Assembly: GCA_030606565.1 (NCBI GenBank)
Contig: JAUWGE010000009.1
Coordinates: 1 to 54,920 of the forward strand
DNA from: Candidatus Bipolaricaulota bacterium
GTDB taxonomy: Bacteria > Bipolaricaulota > Bipolaricaulia > UBA7950 > UBA9294
Length of the DNA: 54,920 nucleotides
Direction: 5' to 3'
Every line of letters begins with the position of its first letter. Positions within the stretch are counted from its first letter, which is position 1. A program made the position numbers and the translations under genes. The notes beneath the pieces are model-generated. The model was not told where the DNA came from. It did not search any database and saw only the letters and a program-made list of their open reading frames with translations. Of the stretch, positions 46,457 to 54,895 are shown piece by piece.

Positions 46457-47218
46457 TCAGTGAGAAGCGGCAACGATCTGAGCGAATGAGTCCGGAGAGA
46501 GGGATGCCCCACCAACAAGGGCGCCGTCGATATCAGGTTGATGGAGGAGGGAAGCGGCGTTCTCCGGCTTGACACTCCCTCCGTAAAGTATCCGCATCGT
46601 CTCAGCAACGTTTTGGTCGCAAGCGGCAGCGATCCACTCGCGGATCATATGGATCGTCCCCTGCGCTCCCATAGGAGTTGCGGTCTCTCCGGTTCCGATC
46701 GCCCAGATCTGCTCGTAGGCGATTACAACCAAAGAAGCCTCCGCTGCTTTGATCTGGGCGAGGTCAGCACCGAGCTGGGAGGTGATCCGCTCCTCCGCCC
46801 GGCCCTGCCTGTGTTCCTCAAGGGTCTCCCCCACGCAGAGAATGGGATGAAGTCCCGCGGCGAGGGCAGCGTGAAGCTTGCGATTGATCAGCCTGTCGTT
46901 CTCCTTGAACAACGCGCGCCGTTCCGAATGCCCAACAAGCACGTAGCTACAGCCGCAGGCTTTAAGCATCTCAGAGGAGATCTCCCCGGTGAACGCTCCG
47001 CCCGTCTCAAAATGAAGATCCTGGCCGCCCAGGGCGATCGTCGTTTCGGAAAGGAGTTTCCCGGCGCGTTCCAAACCAGTAAACGGCGGGAGGAGGAGGA
47101 CCTCTATCCGGCTATCGTTGTGAAGAAGTTTCATAAAAGACTTTATGTAACTTTCGGTTTCAGCAGGGGTCTTATTCATCTTCCAATTCCCTGCGATCAA
47201 TGTGCGTCGATCCATCAT
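46457..47218 (-). CDS. tpiA: Triosephosphate isomerase
   Basis: A 253-residue TIM-barrel enzyme interconverting dihydroxyacetone phosphate and glyceraldehyde 3-phosphate. LIAGNWKMNKT (Asn11, Lys13), VLVGHSERRALF with the electrophilic His, and AYEQIWAIGTGETAT with the catalytic Glu and loop 6 are all present, followed by ILYGGSVKPENA. Normal length. Two adjacent ATGs are possible starts. Its promoter is interleaved with that of the divergent slipin gene. Confidence 0.97.
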   Translation of the reverse strand: MMDRRTLIAGNWKMNKTPAETESYIKSFMKLLHNDSRIEVLLLPPFTGLERAGKLLSETTIALGGQDLHFETGGAFTGEISSEMLKACGCSYVLVGHSERRALFKENDRLINRKLHAALAAGLHPILCVGETLEEHRQGRAEERITSQLGADLAQIKAAEASLVVIAYEQIWAIGTGETATPMGAQGTIHMIREWIAAACDQNVAETMRILYGGSVKPENAASLLHQPDIDGALVGGASLSPDSFAQIVAASH

Positions 47219-47236
47219 TCCCCCTTGTACGCGAGA

Positions 47237-47265
47237 ATTATATCGGCCACCTTAAGCTCAGTAAA
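47237..47265 (-). promoter_or_regulatory. sigma70-type promoter for tpiA
   Basis: On the minus strand TTTACT (47265-47260), 17 bases, TATAAT (47242-47237). Confidence 0.6.
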
Positions 47266-47268
47266 CGA

Positions 47269-47297
47269 TTGACTTTTATGCGATGCCCCCCTATGAT
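47269..47297 (+). promoter_or_regulatory. sigma70-type promoter for the slipin-mnmG operon
   Basis: TTGACT at 47269-47274, 17 bases, TATGAT at 47292-47297. Its -35 box is three bases from the -35 of the tpiA promoter, so the two polymerase sites face away back to back. It also shows that the in-frame codons upstream of 47298 are not translated. Confidence 0.6.
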
Positions 47298-47333
47298 CAG
47301 CATGAGAAAGAGAGACGAAGGAGGAGAAACACG

Positions 47334-48080
47334 ATGGCAATAACCATTGGAGCAATTGTCGCCTTGGTCGTTCTATTCCTGATGAACGCGATCCGTATCG
47401 TGCGGGAGTATGAGCGAGGGGTAATCTTCCGACTGGGACGGCTTGTTGGTGCGAAAGGACCGGGGATCTTTTTAATCATCCCCATCGTTGACAAGATGGT
47501 GAGGGTTACCCTGCGTCTGGTTACACTCGACGTGCCTCCGCAGGAAGTCATCACCAAGGACAACGTGACGACAAGCGTCAACGCCGTTCTCTTCTTCCGC
47601 GTGGTCGATCCATGTGCCTCGGTGGTCGAGGTGCAAAACTACATAGAGGCGACACGCCAGATCGCGATGACTACACTTAGAAGCGTCCTTGGTGGGGTGG
47701 AGCTCGATCAGGTTTTAAGTGAGCGGGAGAAGATCAACCTGCAGTTGCAGGAGATCATCGACGAGCAGACCGACCCCTGGGGGATTAAGGTCAAGACGGT
47801 GGAGATCAAGGACGTGAAGATCCCCGTTGATATGCAACGAGCGATCGCCCGCCAGGCCGAGGCGGAGCGGGAGCGCCGCGCGAAGATCATCAACGCCCAG
47901 GGTGAACTGCAGGCGGCGACGAAACTCTCCGAGGCAGCAGCGATCATTGAGAAAAATCCGGCTGCCTTACAGCTTCGCTACTTGCAGAGCCTGGTTGACA
48001 TCTCGGCGGAGAACGCCTCCACGATTGTCTTTCCAGTCCCGCTTGACCTATTTAAGTTCTTCCAGAAGAAGGAATCCTAA
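47334..48080 (+). CDS. Slipin (SPFH/band 7 domain membrane protein)
   Basis: A 248-residue stomatin-like protein starting [20 protein letters not shown], a single N-terminal membrane helix, with GGAGG before the ATG at 47334. The SPFH domain follows: [41 protein letters not shown] and [19 protein letters not shown] with [16 protein letters not shown]. An Ala/Glu-rich oligomerisation helix ([16 protein letters not shown]) closes it. Slipins usually pair with an NfeD protease-like gene; none is here, and mnmG follows by 12 bases instead. Likely a membrane scaffold; partners unknown. Confidence 0.92.
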   Translation: MAITIGAIVALVVLFLMNAIRIVREYERGVIFRLGRLVGAKGPGIFLIIPIVDKMVRVTLRLVTLDVPPQEVITKDNVTTSVNAVLFFRVVDPCASVVEVQNYIEATRQIAMTTLRSVLGGVELDQVLSEREKINLQLQEIIDEQTDPWGIKVKTVEIKDVKIPVDMQRAIARQAEAERERRAKIINAQGELQAATKLSEAAAIIEKNPAALQLRYLQSLVDISAENASTIVFPVPLDLFKFFQKKES

Positions 48081-48092
48081 GCGAACAGCTCA

Positions 48093-49937
48093 ATGAGGAA
48101 CTACGACTTGGTGGTGGTCGGAGCCGGGCATGCCGGCTGCGAAGCGGCGCTTGCCGCCAGCCGGCTTGGCGTTTTGACAGCTCTTGTCACCATCAGCCTC
48201 TCTGAAGTCGGAAAGATGCCGTGTAATCCAGCGATCGGTGGGCCAGGAAAGTCGCAACTGGTCTGTGAGATCGACGCCCTGGGCGGAGAGATGGCTCAGA
48301 TCACCGATTCCTCCATGATAAACATCCGCCTTTTAAACACGAGCAAGGGTAAGGCGATGCAGGTCCGCCGCGCTCAAGCCGATCGGGTCCGCTACAAACT
48401 CCTGTGGAAAAACCTCCTCGAGAAGGCCGATGGGCTCGACCTGATTGAGGGAATGGTCGAGGAGATCCTTACCTCTTGTGGTCATGTCATTGGTGTGCGA
48501 CTGCGCGAGGGATTGAAGCTAAAAGCAAAGGCGGTGATCCTCGCTACGGGGACGTTCCTGAATGGGAGGGTGCTTGTGGGGAGCCTTACCTACCCAGCCG
48601 GGCGCAGTGGAGAGCCGCCGTCGATCGCGCTCGCCGCGTCGCTGCGAAAGCTCGACCTCAAGATGGATCGGCTAAACACGGGAACAACCCCGCGGGTTAA
48701 CCGTCACTCGATCGACACCTCGGGTCTCAAGCGCCAGGATACGAGCCAAACTCCGCTTGCCCTCTCCTTTTGGAGCAAGCCGGCCGTTCTCACAAACGAC
48801 TACCCGGTCTACGTCACACACACCAACGAGGAAACGCACCAGATCATCCGTGAGAACCTCTCCTTGACTCCAAACTACAACGGTCTTCTCTTAGGGGAGG
48901 GGCCACGGCACTGTCCTTCGCTCGAATCAAAGATCGTCAAGTTCCCGGACCGCACAAGCCATAAGGTCTTCCTCGAGCCGGAAGGGCGGGAGACCGCCGA
49001 GGTATACCTGCAGGGGATCTACACCGCCTTTCCGCCGGAGATTCAAGAACGGATTGTCCACTCGATCGCTGGGCTGGCGCAGGCGCAGATCGAGCGCTAC
49101 GGCTATGACATCGAATATGATTATGTCGACCCAACACAGCTTCGTCCTTCGCTCGAGGTGGATGGAATCGATGGGCTCTTCCTCGCTGGCCAGATAAACG
49201 GGACGACCGGCTACGAGGAGGCAGCGGGACAGGGAATCCTCGCTGGAATAAACGCGGCTCGCAGTATAAAGGGGGAGGAACCACTTGTCCTCTCACGCGG
49301 GCAGGCGTTCGTCGGAGTGATGGTCGATGACCTCGTCACCAAAGGCATCACCGAGCCCTACCGCATGCTCCCCTCCCGCGCCGAGTATCGTATCACCCTG
49401 CGCGAGGGGAACGCTGACTTGCGGCTCGCCAAGATCGGTCACACCATCGGCCTCCTCCCAGATGAACGCTACGAAAAGGTCATTGAGCGGGCACAGGCGA
49501 TCCGGGGACTCCTGATAAAGCTCAAGGAATGTCGCATTGGCCCGAATCATCCACTGAACCATCTCCTTGAAGCGCATGGAACCTCGCCACTTACAAAGAA
49601 TGGGGCAAGTCTGTACGAGCTCCTCCGACGGCCGCAGGTCTTTCTGAACGATCTCCTTCCACTTGACGGTATCCCTGATGATGTGAGAAGCGAGGCCGAG
49701 ATCGAGGCGAAGTACGCAGGCTACCTTGTTCAGCAGGAACGAGCGATCAAGCGGCTACGTCGCCTAGAGGAGCTTGCCATACCAAAGGACATTGATTACA
49801 CAACGCTTTCCAGCCTCTCGGTCGAGGGGAGGGAGCTGTTAAGCCGGGTGCGGCCGCGTTCCTTCGGGCAAGCCACGCGCATCCCCGGGGTCTCCCAGGC
49901 CGACCTGTCGATGTTCGCGATCTATCTGCGGCGCTAA
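48093..49937 (+). CDS. mnmG: tRNA uridine-5-carboxymethylaminomethyl modification enzyme MnmG (GidA)
   Basis: A 614-residue FAD protein that with MnmE modifies the wobble uridine of several tRNAs. The FAD site VVVGAGHAGCEAALAASRLG (residues 7-26) and the conserved PCNPAIGGPGKSQLV, LLNTSKGKAM and ATGTFLNGRV blocks are present. GEPYRMLPSRAEYRI-like and FLAGQINGTTGYEEAAGQG segments follow, then the helical C-terminal tRNA-binding domain ending RIPGVSQADLSMF. Length is normal. It is second in the slipin operon and convergent with ftsI, 14 bases apart. MnmE is not in this window. Confidence 0.96.
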   Translation: MRNYDLVVVGAGHAGCEAALAASRLGVLTALVTISLSEVGKMPCNPAIGGPGKSQLVCEIDALGGEMAQITDSSMINIRLLNTSKGKAMQVRRAQADRVRYKLLWKNLLEKADGLDLIEGMVEEILTSCGHVIGVRLREGLKLKAKAVILATGTFLNGRVLVGSLTYPAGRSGEPPSIALAASLRKLDLKMDRLNTGTTPRVNRHSIDTSGLKRQDTSQTPLALSFWSKPAVLTNDYPVYVTHTNEETHQIIRENLSLTPNYNGLLLGEGPRHCPSLESKIVKFPDRTSHKVFLEPEGRETAEVYLQGIYTAFPPEIQERIVHSIAGLAQAQIERYGYDIEYDYVDPTQLRPSLEVDGIDGLFLAGQINGTTGYEEAAGQGILAGINAARSIKGEEPLVLSRGQAFVGVMVDDLVTKGITEPYRMLPSRAEYRITLREGNADLRLAKIGHTIGLLPDERYEKVIERAQAIRGLLIKLKECRIGPNHPLNHLLEAHGTSPLTKNGASLYELLRRPQVFLNDLLPLDGIPDDVRSEAEIEAKYAGYLVQQERAIKRLRRLEELAIPKDIDYTTLSSLSVEGRELLSRVRPRSFGQATRIPGVSQADLSMFAIYLRR

Positions 49938-49951
49938 CGCTCCATTTCGAT

Positions 49952-51676
49952 TCATCGTATGGCCACCGGAGGCACCTGCTCAACCATCACGAGCCGGGAG
50001 GCGGCCTCCTGAAAGATCTGGCCAGCAGTATATCCTCCCCATACCGGGGTGGTCTTCACCTCATCGAGGACGACGAGGGCCAGATAGCTCGGTTCATCCA
50101 CAGGCAGGAAGCCGGCGAACAAGGAAGTGTACTTACCGTCGACGTAGCCGCGCCCGGGAAGGGCCTTCTGAGCAGTTCCCGTCTTTCCAGCAACGGCGAA
50201 CCCCTCGACCTCAGCGAGAGTTCCGGTCCCGCTTTCGACCACGCGGCGGAGAAGGCCTCGCATCGTCGCACAGCTAACCGCTGAAGCGACTTGACGAAGA
50301 ACGACCGGCTCCTTGCTCTCCATTCCGGTCTTCCCTACTCCCTGCACGATGCGCGGTGCGAGCAGGAGCCCTCCGTTTGCCACCGCACACATCCCTCGGG
50401 CAAGTTGGATTCCGGTCACCGCGACCGATTGGCCGATCGATATGGCTGCAAGGGCAAGCTTTGACCAGTCCTTAACGTCCCGCAGGATCCCTGCCTCCTC
50501 ACCGGGAAGGGCAATCCCTGTCTTCTGCCCGAAGCCAGCGTCGACCAGGAATCGGTAGAACCGCTCCTCTCCCAGCCGCTGCGCGACCCGGATCATTCCG
50601 GTATTGATCGAATCTTCGATGATCTGGCCAAAGGTGACCGTTCCGAAGGAGTGGTGTTCCGCGTTGTGCATCGTGTGCCCGGCGATACGTATGCCGTCGT
50701 TCCCGTTGAAGTGGTCCTCGACCGCAACCGCTCCACAGTCGAGCGCGGCAAGACCACTGAACGCCTTGAACGCCGATCCCGGCTCGAACAGGAAGCCAAC
50801 CGCCAGGTTTCGCCGCTGCGCCGGGGTCGATTCAGTAAAGCGATTGAGGTCATAGCGGCGATCCTGAGCCATCGCTAACACGTCTCCGGTATGAGGATCA
50901 AGGAGAACGATGAATCCGGTATTGGCTTTAAAGCGCGTCACTCCGTGATCGATCGCTTCCTCGCAGATGAACTGTAAGCGCACATCGAGCGTCAGGTAAA
51001 GCTCCTCACCCGGCTCCCCGGCACTGATAATCTCGGTGTGGTAGGTGCGGCCGTCCGCTCCTACCACCACGTGTAGCTGCGTTGGACTGCCAGCAAGCTG
51101 CGTGTCGAAGGCGAATTCCACCCCCTCCAGGCCATGTCCGTCGATTCCTACAAAGCCGATGACGTTCGAGGCGAGTGCCCCTTCTGGGTAGCAGCGTTTC
51201 CAGGTATCGATGAAGATCAGCCCGTAGGCGCTCGCCTCCCGGGCTCGCTGCTTGATTGCCCGCGCTGTCTCGAGGTTCACCTTCCTCTCGATCCAGGTGA
51301 AGTAGCTCGGCCGGTAGACACGCTCCTCAAGGGTTGCTACGGGAAAACCCAGTTCCTCGCTTAAGATAGCGATGAGCGTCTCCGGTTTGGTCATATTGAA
51401 GCTGTCGATGGCTATGGCGGTCGCCTTCACATCGAAAGCGAGTGGGATGCCGTTTCGGTCGTAGATCGTTGCTCGTCGTGGAGGAACCTCGATCGTTCGT
51501 TCCTGGATCGAAGATGCCATGGCGAGCCAGCGGTTATGCTCTACCACCTGTAACTGGACCAGGCGCCCGATAAGGAAAAGGGTGACAAACACCAGAAACA
51601 GGGTAACGAGAAACACTCGCCACCCTATCGTCCTCCTTACCCTAGGGTTCTGTTGGGGTGGGAACAACGTGGACAT
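49952..51676 (-). CDS. ftsI: Class B penicillin-binding protein (FtsI/PBP2-type transpeptidase)
   Basis: A 574-residue bitopic transpeptidase cross-linking peptidoglycan at the septum. A short cytoplasmic tail precedes the membrane helix (about 19-37). Next is the non-catalytic pedestal (PPRRATIYDRNGIPLA at 65-80), then the transpeptidase domain with all three motifs: SAFK (Ser301-Lys304), SIN (356-358) and KTG (498-500). It overlaps ftsL by 35 bases, which favours the division enzyme over elongation PBP2. None of the usual dcw neighbours (mraZ, rsmH, mur genes) is adjacent. Confidence 0.93.
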   Translation of the reverse strand: MSTLFPPQQNPRVRRTIGWRVFLVTLFLVFVTLFLIGRLVQLQVVEHNRWLAMASSIQERTIEVPPRRATIYDRNGIPLAFDVKATAIAIDSFNMTKPETLIAILSEELGFPVATLEERVYRPSYFTWIERKVNLETARAIKQRAREASAYGLIFIDTWKRCYPEGALASNVIGFVGIDGHGLEGVEFAFDTQLAGSPTQLHVVVGADGRTYHTEIISAGEPGEELYLTLDVRLQFICEEAIDHGVTRFKANTGFIVLLDPHTGDVLAMAQDRRYDLNRFTESTPAQRRNLAVGFLFEPGSAFKAFSGLAALDCGAVAVEDHFNGNDGIRIAGHTMHNAEHHSFGTVTFGQIIEDSINTGMIRVAQRLGEERFYRFLVDAGFGQKTGIALPGEEAGILRDVKDWSKLALAAISIGQSVAVTGIQLARGMCAVANGGLLLAPRIVQGVGKTGMESKEPVVLRQVASAVSCATMRGLLRRVVESGTGTLAEVEGFAVAGKTGTAQKALPGRGYVDGKYTSLFAGFLPVDEPSYLALVVLDEVKTTPVWGGYTAGQIFQEAASRLVMVEQVPPVAIR

Positions 51677-52007
51677 AGCGGATGACAGTCGGCTCGCTCA
51701 TGTAAAGCTCCTCGCGGGCGAGGTGCGAGACCCGTTCCAGGGAGAATGCCTCCCCGATCTTAAACTCTAGCCAACGATTCACCTCCTCGATCGTGGTGAC
51801 CGTTGCCTGGGCGCTCTCCCTCTGCGCGGTCAGATCGAGGATCATCGTCCCTTGCCATAGGTAGACCAGGCATAGACCAGCAACGATAACCGCGGCCAGA
51901 AGCGCGATCAGCGTTGACCTCGGCCAGGTAGACACCCGCGTGCGGGCGATGCGGCGTGACCGCCCAAGCGGATACCTTAATGTTCCTACTCTCTGGCGCC
52001 CGAGCAT
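51642..52007 (-). CDS. ftsL: FtsL-like cell division protein
   Basis: A 121-residue bitopic protein: basic N-terminus (about 1-30, Arg-rich), one membrane helix (TLIALLAAVIVAGLCLVYLW, about 32-51), a coiled-coil segment (TAQRESAQATVTTIEEVNRW) and a short C-terminal end (FSLERVSHLAREELYM) as in FtsL/DivIC proteins. FtsL sequences are poorly conserved, so the call rests on this layout plus its position overlapping ftsI by 35 bases. A more upstream reading is not needed; the ATG at 52007 has no strong ribosome site. Confidence 0.75.
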   Translation of the reverse strand: MLGRQRVGTLRYPLGRSRRIARTRVSTWPRSTLIALLAAVIVAGLCLVYLWQGTMILDLTAQRESAQATVTTIEEVNRWLEFKIGEAFSLERVSHLAREELYMSEPTVIRYVHVVPTPTEP

Positions 52008-52248
52008 CTCTTTGTCACGATAAGGGAGAAAGGGAGCAAGATTCAGGACATTTGTCGAGGAAAAAGGCGAACTAGATTACCTTGTAGGGAACAAGCCGCC
52101 AGGAATGGCTTGAAGAGGGGCAAGCTGACGCTTTTTTTGTAAATATACTGAATCGCACTAAGATAGGAGTCCCGGACCAACGTTCAGGGATGAACGAGTT
52201 AGCTGAGATCTCGGATTGTGAGCTCTGACAATTGCAAAGGGAGGAATT

Positions 52249-52809
52249 ATGAAGGTGATTCGACTGATTGGCTCGGTGGCTTTCGTACTCGGGCTCTTTA
52301 CTGCGGTCTTTGTTGGGATGCCTTGGTACCTCTACCAAGATCCCATGTTGCCCTTGTGGCTCAAGATTGCGGTCTATGGCGTTCTGGGGGGTATTCTGGT
52401 CATCTTGCTAACGGTGGCCGCCGAACGGCAGAAAGGCGGGGCCCTTGGGGGGGAACTCCCACCCGAGGAGTCCCAGCCTCAGATGTTGGTTCAAAATTCT
52501 GCGGAAGTCCCAGGTCATGAGATCACTGAGACTTTAGGCTTGGTCAGGGGGCACACTATCTTTGCTATCTGGCTTGGAAGGGACATTTCCGCTCTAATGC
52601 GACTGATTCTTGGTGGTGAGCTGATTGAGTACACTGAGATGATGGGGCGAGCCCGCAGAGTGGCTGCTGATCGGATGATAGCCCAGGCTGAGGAGCTGGG
52701 GGCTGACGCGATCATTAACGTCCGCTTCGTGACTACCAGTGTCGTCGGTACTGCCGCTGAGCTTTTGGCCTACGGCACAGCTGTCAAGCTCGGTAACCCG
52801 GCCACTTGA
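52249..52809 (+). CDS. YbjQ/UPF0145 family protein with N-terminal membrane segment
   Basis: A 186-residue protein: two hydrophobic helices at the N-terminus (about 5-26 and 37-57), a linker with Gly and Pro, then a UPF0145 domain (about 85-185). The domain shows ITETLGLVRGHTIFAIWLGRD, GGELIEYTEMMGRARRVA and LGADAIINVRF with ELLAYGTAVKL. UPF0145 proteins are small pentameric rings of unknown function; fusions to membrane helices are seen occasionally. AAAGGGAGG precedes the ATG. It stands alone. Confidence 0.88.
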   Translation: MKVIRLIGSVAFVLGLFTAVFVGMPWYLYQDPMLPLWLKIAVYGVLGGILVILLTVAAERQKGGALGGELPPEESQPQMLVQNSAEVPGHEITETLGLVRGHTIFAIWLGRDISALMRLILGGELIEYTEMMGRARRVAADRMIAQAEELGADAIINVRFVTTSVVGTAAELLAYGTAVKLGNPAT

Positions 52810-53025
52810 CAGAGTGCGATCCAAGCAAAAAACACCGCAGTAGCTGTGGGGTATCCAGAGGAGGTTTCTGTGGAGTTAACACTAGATTGACGGCCTATTT
52901 CACTCGGCAAAACCGCTTCGCGACTTCGGTCCTGCCATCCGCATGCACGCAACCCCACCTCCTTTTGTGAACGCGGGTATTCGTGTTATGATGACAGTTA
53001 ACTCAGAGCGAAGGGCGTTTCGCTG
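52810..53025. other. Gap before the recombinase remnant
   Basis: No gene. A small stem (CCGCAG with CTGTGG, near 52841-52855) just after the YbjQ-type gene may terminate it. In the recombinase reading frame a TAA lies 24 bases before the ATG at 53026, so the missing N-terminal part of the recombinase is not simply out of view. Confidence 0.4.
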
Positions 53026-53226
53026 ATGGCATATATCCGGATCTGCCAAGGTAAATCGGGTACAGATCTGCGCTATATCCAGGAGTTACTTGGGCATAAG
53101 AGCTCCAAGACCGCCGAGATTTACACCCATGTCAGTGAACGGGACATTGGCCGGATTCAGAGTCCTTTGGATAATCTAATGGATTATCCAAGGATGCAAG
53201 CGGACAACAACCCCAAACAGCCATAG
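53026..53226 (+). pseudogene. C-terminal remnant of a tyrosine recombinase (Xer/IntI-like)
   Basis: A 66-codon frame containing GTDLRYIQELLGHKSSKTAE and IYTHVSERDIGRIQSPLDNL. This is the last part of a tyrosine recombinase: the His of LLGH (residue 24) and the nucleophile Tyr33 at the family spacing of nine residues. The catalytic R-K-HxxR part and the N-terminal core-binding domain are missing. Its final SPLDNL is shared by integron integrases and by some phage-type Xer relatives, so an IntI origin is possible but not shown. It lies directly upstream of attC-type cassettes. Confidence 0.75.
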
Positions 53227-53302
53227 GGGGATATTCACGAACAACTTCGTGTAACATGTCAATACGAGGGCATCTGCGAACCTTAGGGGCGTGGATATAC
53301 AA

Positions 53303-53309
53303 GTTATCT
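53303..53309 (+). other. Possible cassette insertion core ahead of the first plus-strand cassette
   Basis: GTTATCT, close to the GTTATCC and GTTATTC right cores of the attC sites here, lies 54 bases before the next gene start and 77 bases after the recombinase remnant. A left partner GTGTAAC lies near 53253, but I see no good inner boxes. It could be an attI remnant, a decayed attC or chance. Confidence 0.3.
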
Positions 53310-53363
53310 GAAATTGCCCTTCGCCCCTGCCAAAAGCAAAAATCATAGAGGAGGATAGCAAAG

Positions 53364-53849
53364 ATGAAACAATCGAGTAAGATGAATTTCCTATACTTCA
53401 TCGCTAGTATTTTATCAGTTCTGGCTTTCCCCGCCAATCCACTGATTATATTCAAAGTTATTGAGCCTAATAACATTAAAGTATTATTTTATGTTGGATG
53501 GATATTCTGGGCAGTCGGTATAACTCTGATAATTTTGTCTTACTATCATATTTTCTTCCAAAAAGTAAAGGTCTTGATTGATAGTGGAATCTACGGCGTT
53601 GTTCGACATCCCATGTTTCTAGGCGGGATTTTAGGGATATTCGTTACCTCTATTTTCTTTTACCAACATTGGTTATTTGTGATCATTGGAATTCCCGGAA
53701 TAGCAAGTTGGTACTTGATCTCAAGAGAAGAAGAGCGGCTCAACATTGAAAAGTTTGGCGATGACTACAGACTCTATATACAAAAGGTGCCAAGAATGAA
53801 TCTTTTGGTGGGAATTATTAGGCTGATACGACGTAAAAAGAGGAAATGA
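53364..53849 (+). CDS. Isoprenylcysteine carboxyl methyltransferase-like membrane protein in a gene cassette
   Basis: A 161-residue membrane protein with four hydrophobic helices and the ICMT/PEMT C-terminal signature GIYGVVRHPMFLGGIL (about 73-88) followed by EERLNIEKFGDDYRLYIQKV. These residues bind S-adenosylmethionine and the methyl acceptor in the family. Bacterial members methylate varied small or lipid substrates; a prenyl-cysteine target is not implied. AGAGGAGG precedes the ATG. The gene is strongly AT-rich compared with the chromosome core, and is followed by attC4, consistent with a mobile cassette. Confidence 0.82.
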   Translation: MKQSSKMNFLYFIASILSVLAFPANPLIIFKVIEPNNIKVLFYVGWIFWAVGITLIILSYYHIFFQKVKVLIDSGIYGVVRHPMFLGGILGIFVTSIFFYQHWLFVIIGIPGIASWYLISREEERLNIEKFGDDYRLYIQKVPRMNLLVGIIRLIRRKKRK

Positions 53850-53919
53850 AAATGATAGATAACAGAGTTTGGGACTCATTGAGAATTGTGATTTCAACGG
53901 GTGGGCTTCGGGCAACATC

Positions 53920-54014
53920 AGATAACACAGCATATACGCTACGGGCTTACGCCCTTGCCCTTCGGGACATTGCTCCCTACGGCCGCAACGTCGTATATGC
54001 TGGAGACGTTATTC
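53920..54014 (+). other. attC4 recombination site
   Basis: On the plus strand: R'' AGATAAC (53920-53926), 2-base spacer, L'' AGCATATACG, GC-rich centre with small hairpins, L' CGTATATGCT (53992-54001, perfect 10-base complement of L''), 6-base spacer, R' GTTATTC (54008-54014). Length 95 bases. It follows the methyltransferase gene and precedes the next gene by 26 bases. A short open frame running through it is not considered coding. Confidence 0.78.
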
Positions 54015-54040
54015 GCAACAGGGATGAAAGGTAGATTACC

Positions 54041-54787
54041 ATGAAACTTTTCGAGATAGCTTACACATGTCGTCTATACGGTGAATTCACCGATTTTGAC
54101 GCTACGTATGGTCGCTTCCTTGCCAACACTACGCCCACCTTTGATATTTTGGATCACAAACATCGTAAGGCCCTGTTGGTTTGGTTAAACTCGTGGGGTT
54201 GTCGGCAGTTCGCCCTGAACTTTCATGATAAGGCATCGGAGCATCTTGAAAATTGGGGACAGGAGAATCTAACCAGCCTTCCTCCTGCAGGAGCCAGTTT
54301 GCTCATTCTCACAGATATTGATTTCGTCAACGCAGGAACCTTATATGTGGGTTTACGCGACCTGCAGGCGTCAGTTCGCCAACGTAACAGCAACAGCTAC
54401 ACGGTTACCTTTGGTCCCACAGGTGCAGCAAAAACTTTGTTCGCACTTCGGAACCAGGTGTTCCCACCCTGGGATGAATCCATACGGGTGCGCCTTGGTT
54501 ACGATGGCTCCCAAGAATCTTACATAGGATACCTTCAATGGGTGAGGCGTGAACTTCGAGAGGTTGTCGCTGATGCAGAAGCGCATGGTCTTTCAGCGAG
54601 TGATATACCAAATACCTTGAACAGGCCTTTTTCTAGTCTCCCTAAACTTGTCGACGAATACAATTGGGTAACCATCACGAAAGGCTGTAAGCCACCAAGG
54701 TTAGAGGACATCAATAATTGGTGGCGTTGGGCGAGACCAATGGACCCTGCTTCGGATAACCCGCCATTGATTTATGGGAAGGGATAA
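54041..54787 (+). CDS. Cassette gene of unknown function
   Basis: A 248-residue soluble protein starting MKLFEIAYTCRLYGEFTDFD, 27 bases after the attC4 core. Mixed alpha/beta pattern. Near residue 130-165 it has FGPTGAAKTLFALRNQVFPP followed by WDESIRVRLGYDGSQESY, a basic-aromatic block that looks conserved in style, and a Trp-rich end (NNWWRWARPMDPA). I cannot assign a family, and the GAAKT stretch is not a proper P-loop. It should be the first coding part of a second cassette; no attC was seen after it because IS-end-like repeats begin within 45 bases. Confidence 0.7.
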   Translation: MKLFEIAYTCRLYGEFTDFDATYGRFLANTTPTFDILDHKHRKALLVWLNSWGCRQFALNFHDKASEHLENWGQENLTSLPPAGASLLILTDIDFVNAGTLYVGLRDLQASVRQRNSNSYTVTFGPTGAAKTLFALRNQVFPPWDESIRVRLGYDGSQESYIGYLQWVRRELREVVADAEAHGLSASDIPNTLNRPFSSLPKLVDEYNWVTITKGCKPPRLEDINNWWRWARPMDPASDNPPLIYGKG

Positions 54788-54830
54788 AAGATGAAGGACT
54801 GGGAAGGTGGCATAATCGCTGAAGGGCCAG

Positions 54831-54895
54831 GTGACAGCATTTCCTGGTCAGTAAAGTGTTCGTTGATTGACAAGTGACAGCAATTCCTGGTCACT
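54831..54895 (+). repeat. Two direct repeats resembling insertion-sequence terminal repeats
   Basis: GTGACAGCATTTCCTGGTCA at 54831-54850 recurs at 54874-54893 with one difference. The second copy is also palindromic at its edges (AGTGAC with GTCACT, 54873-54895). Closely spaced terminal repeats of this kind occur at the ends of some insertion sequences, such as IS21-type. The element itself would lie beyond the window end. Confidence 0.5.

Noticed and set aside
53253-53309. GTGTAAC...GTTATCT as a full attC upstream of the methyltransferase cassette
   Set aside because: Size is right (about 57 bases) but the inner sequences do not pair; kept only as a possible core.
53846-54034. 62-codon frame overlapping attC4
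   Set aside because: It runs through the palindrome, has no family similarity, and the methyltransferase cassette already accounts for the locus.
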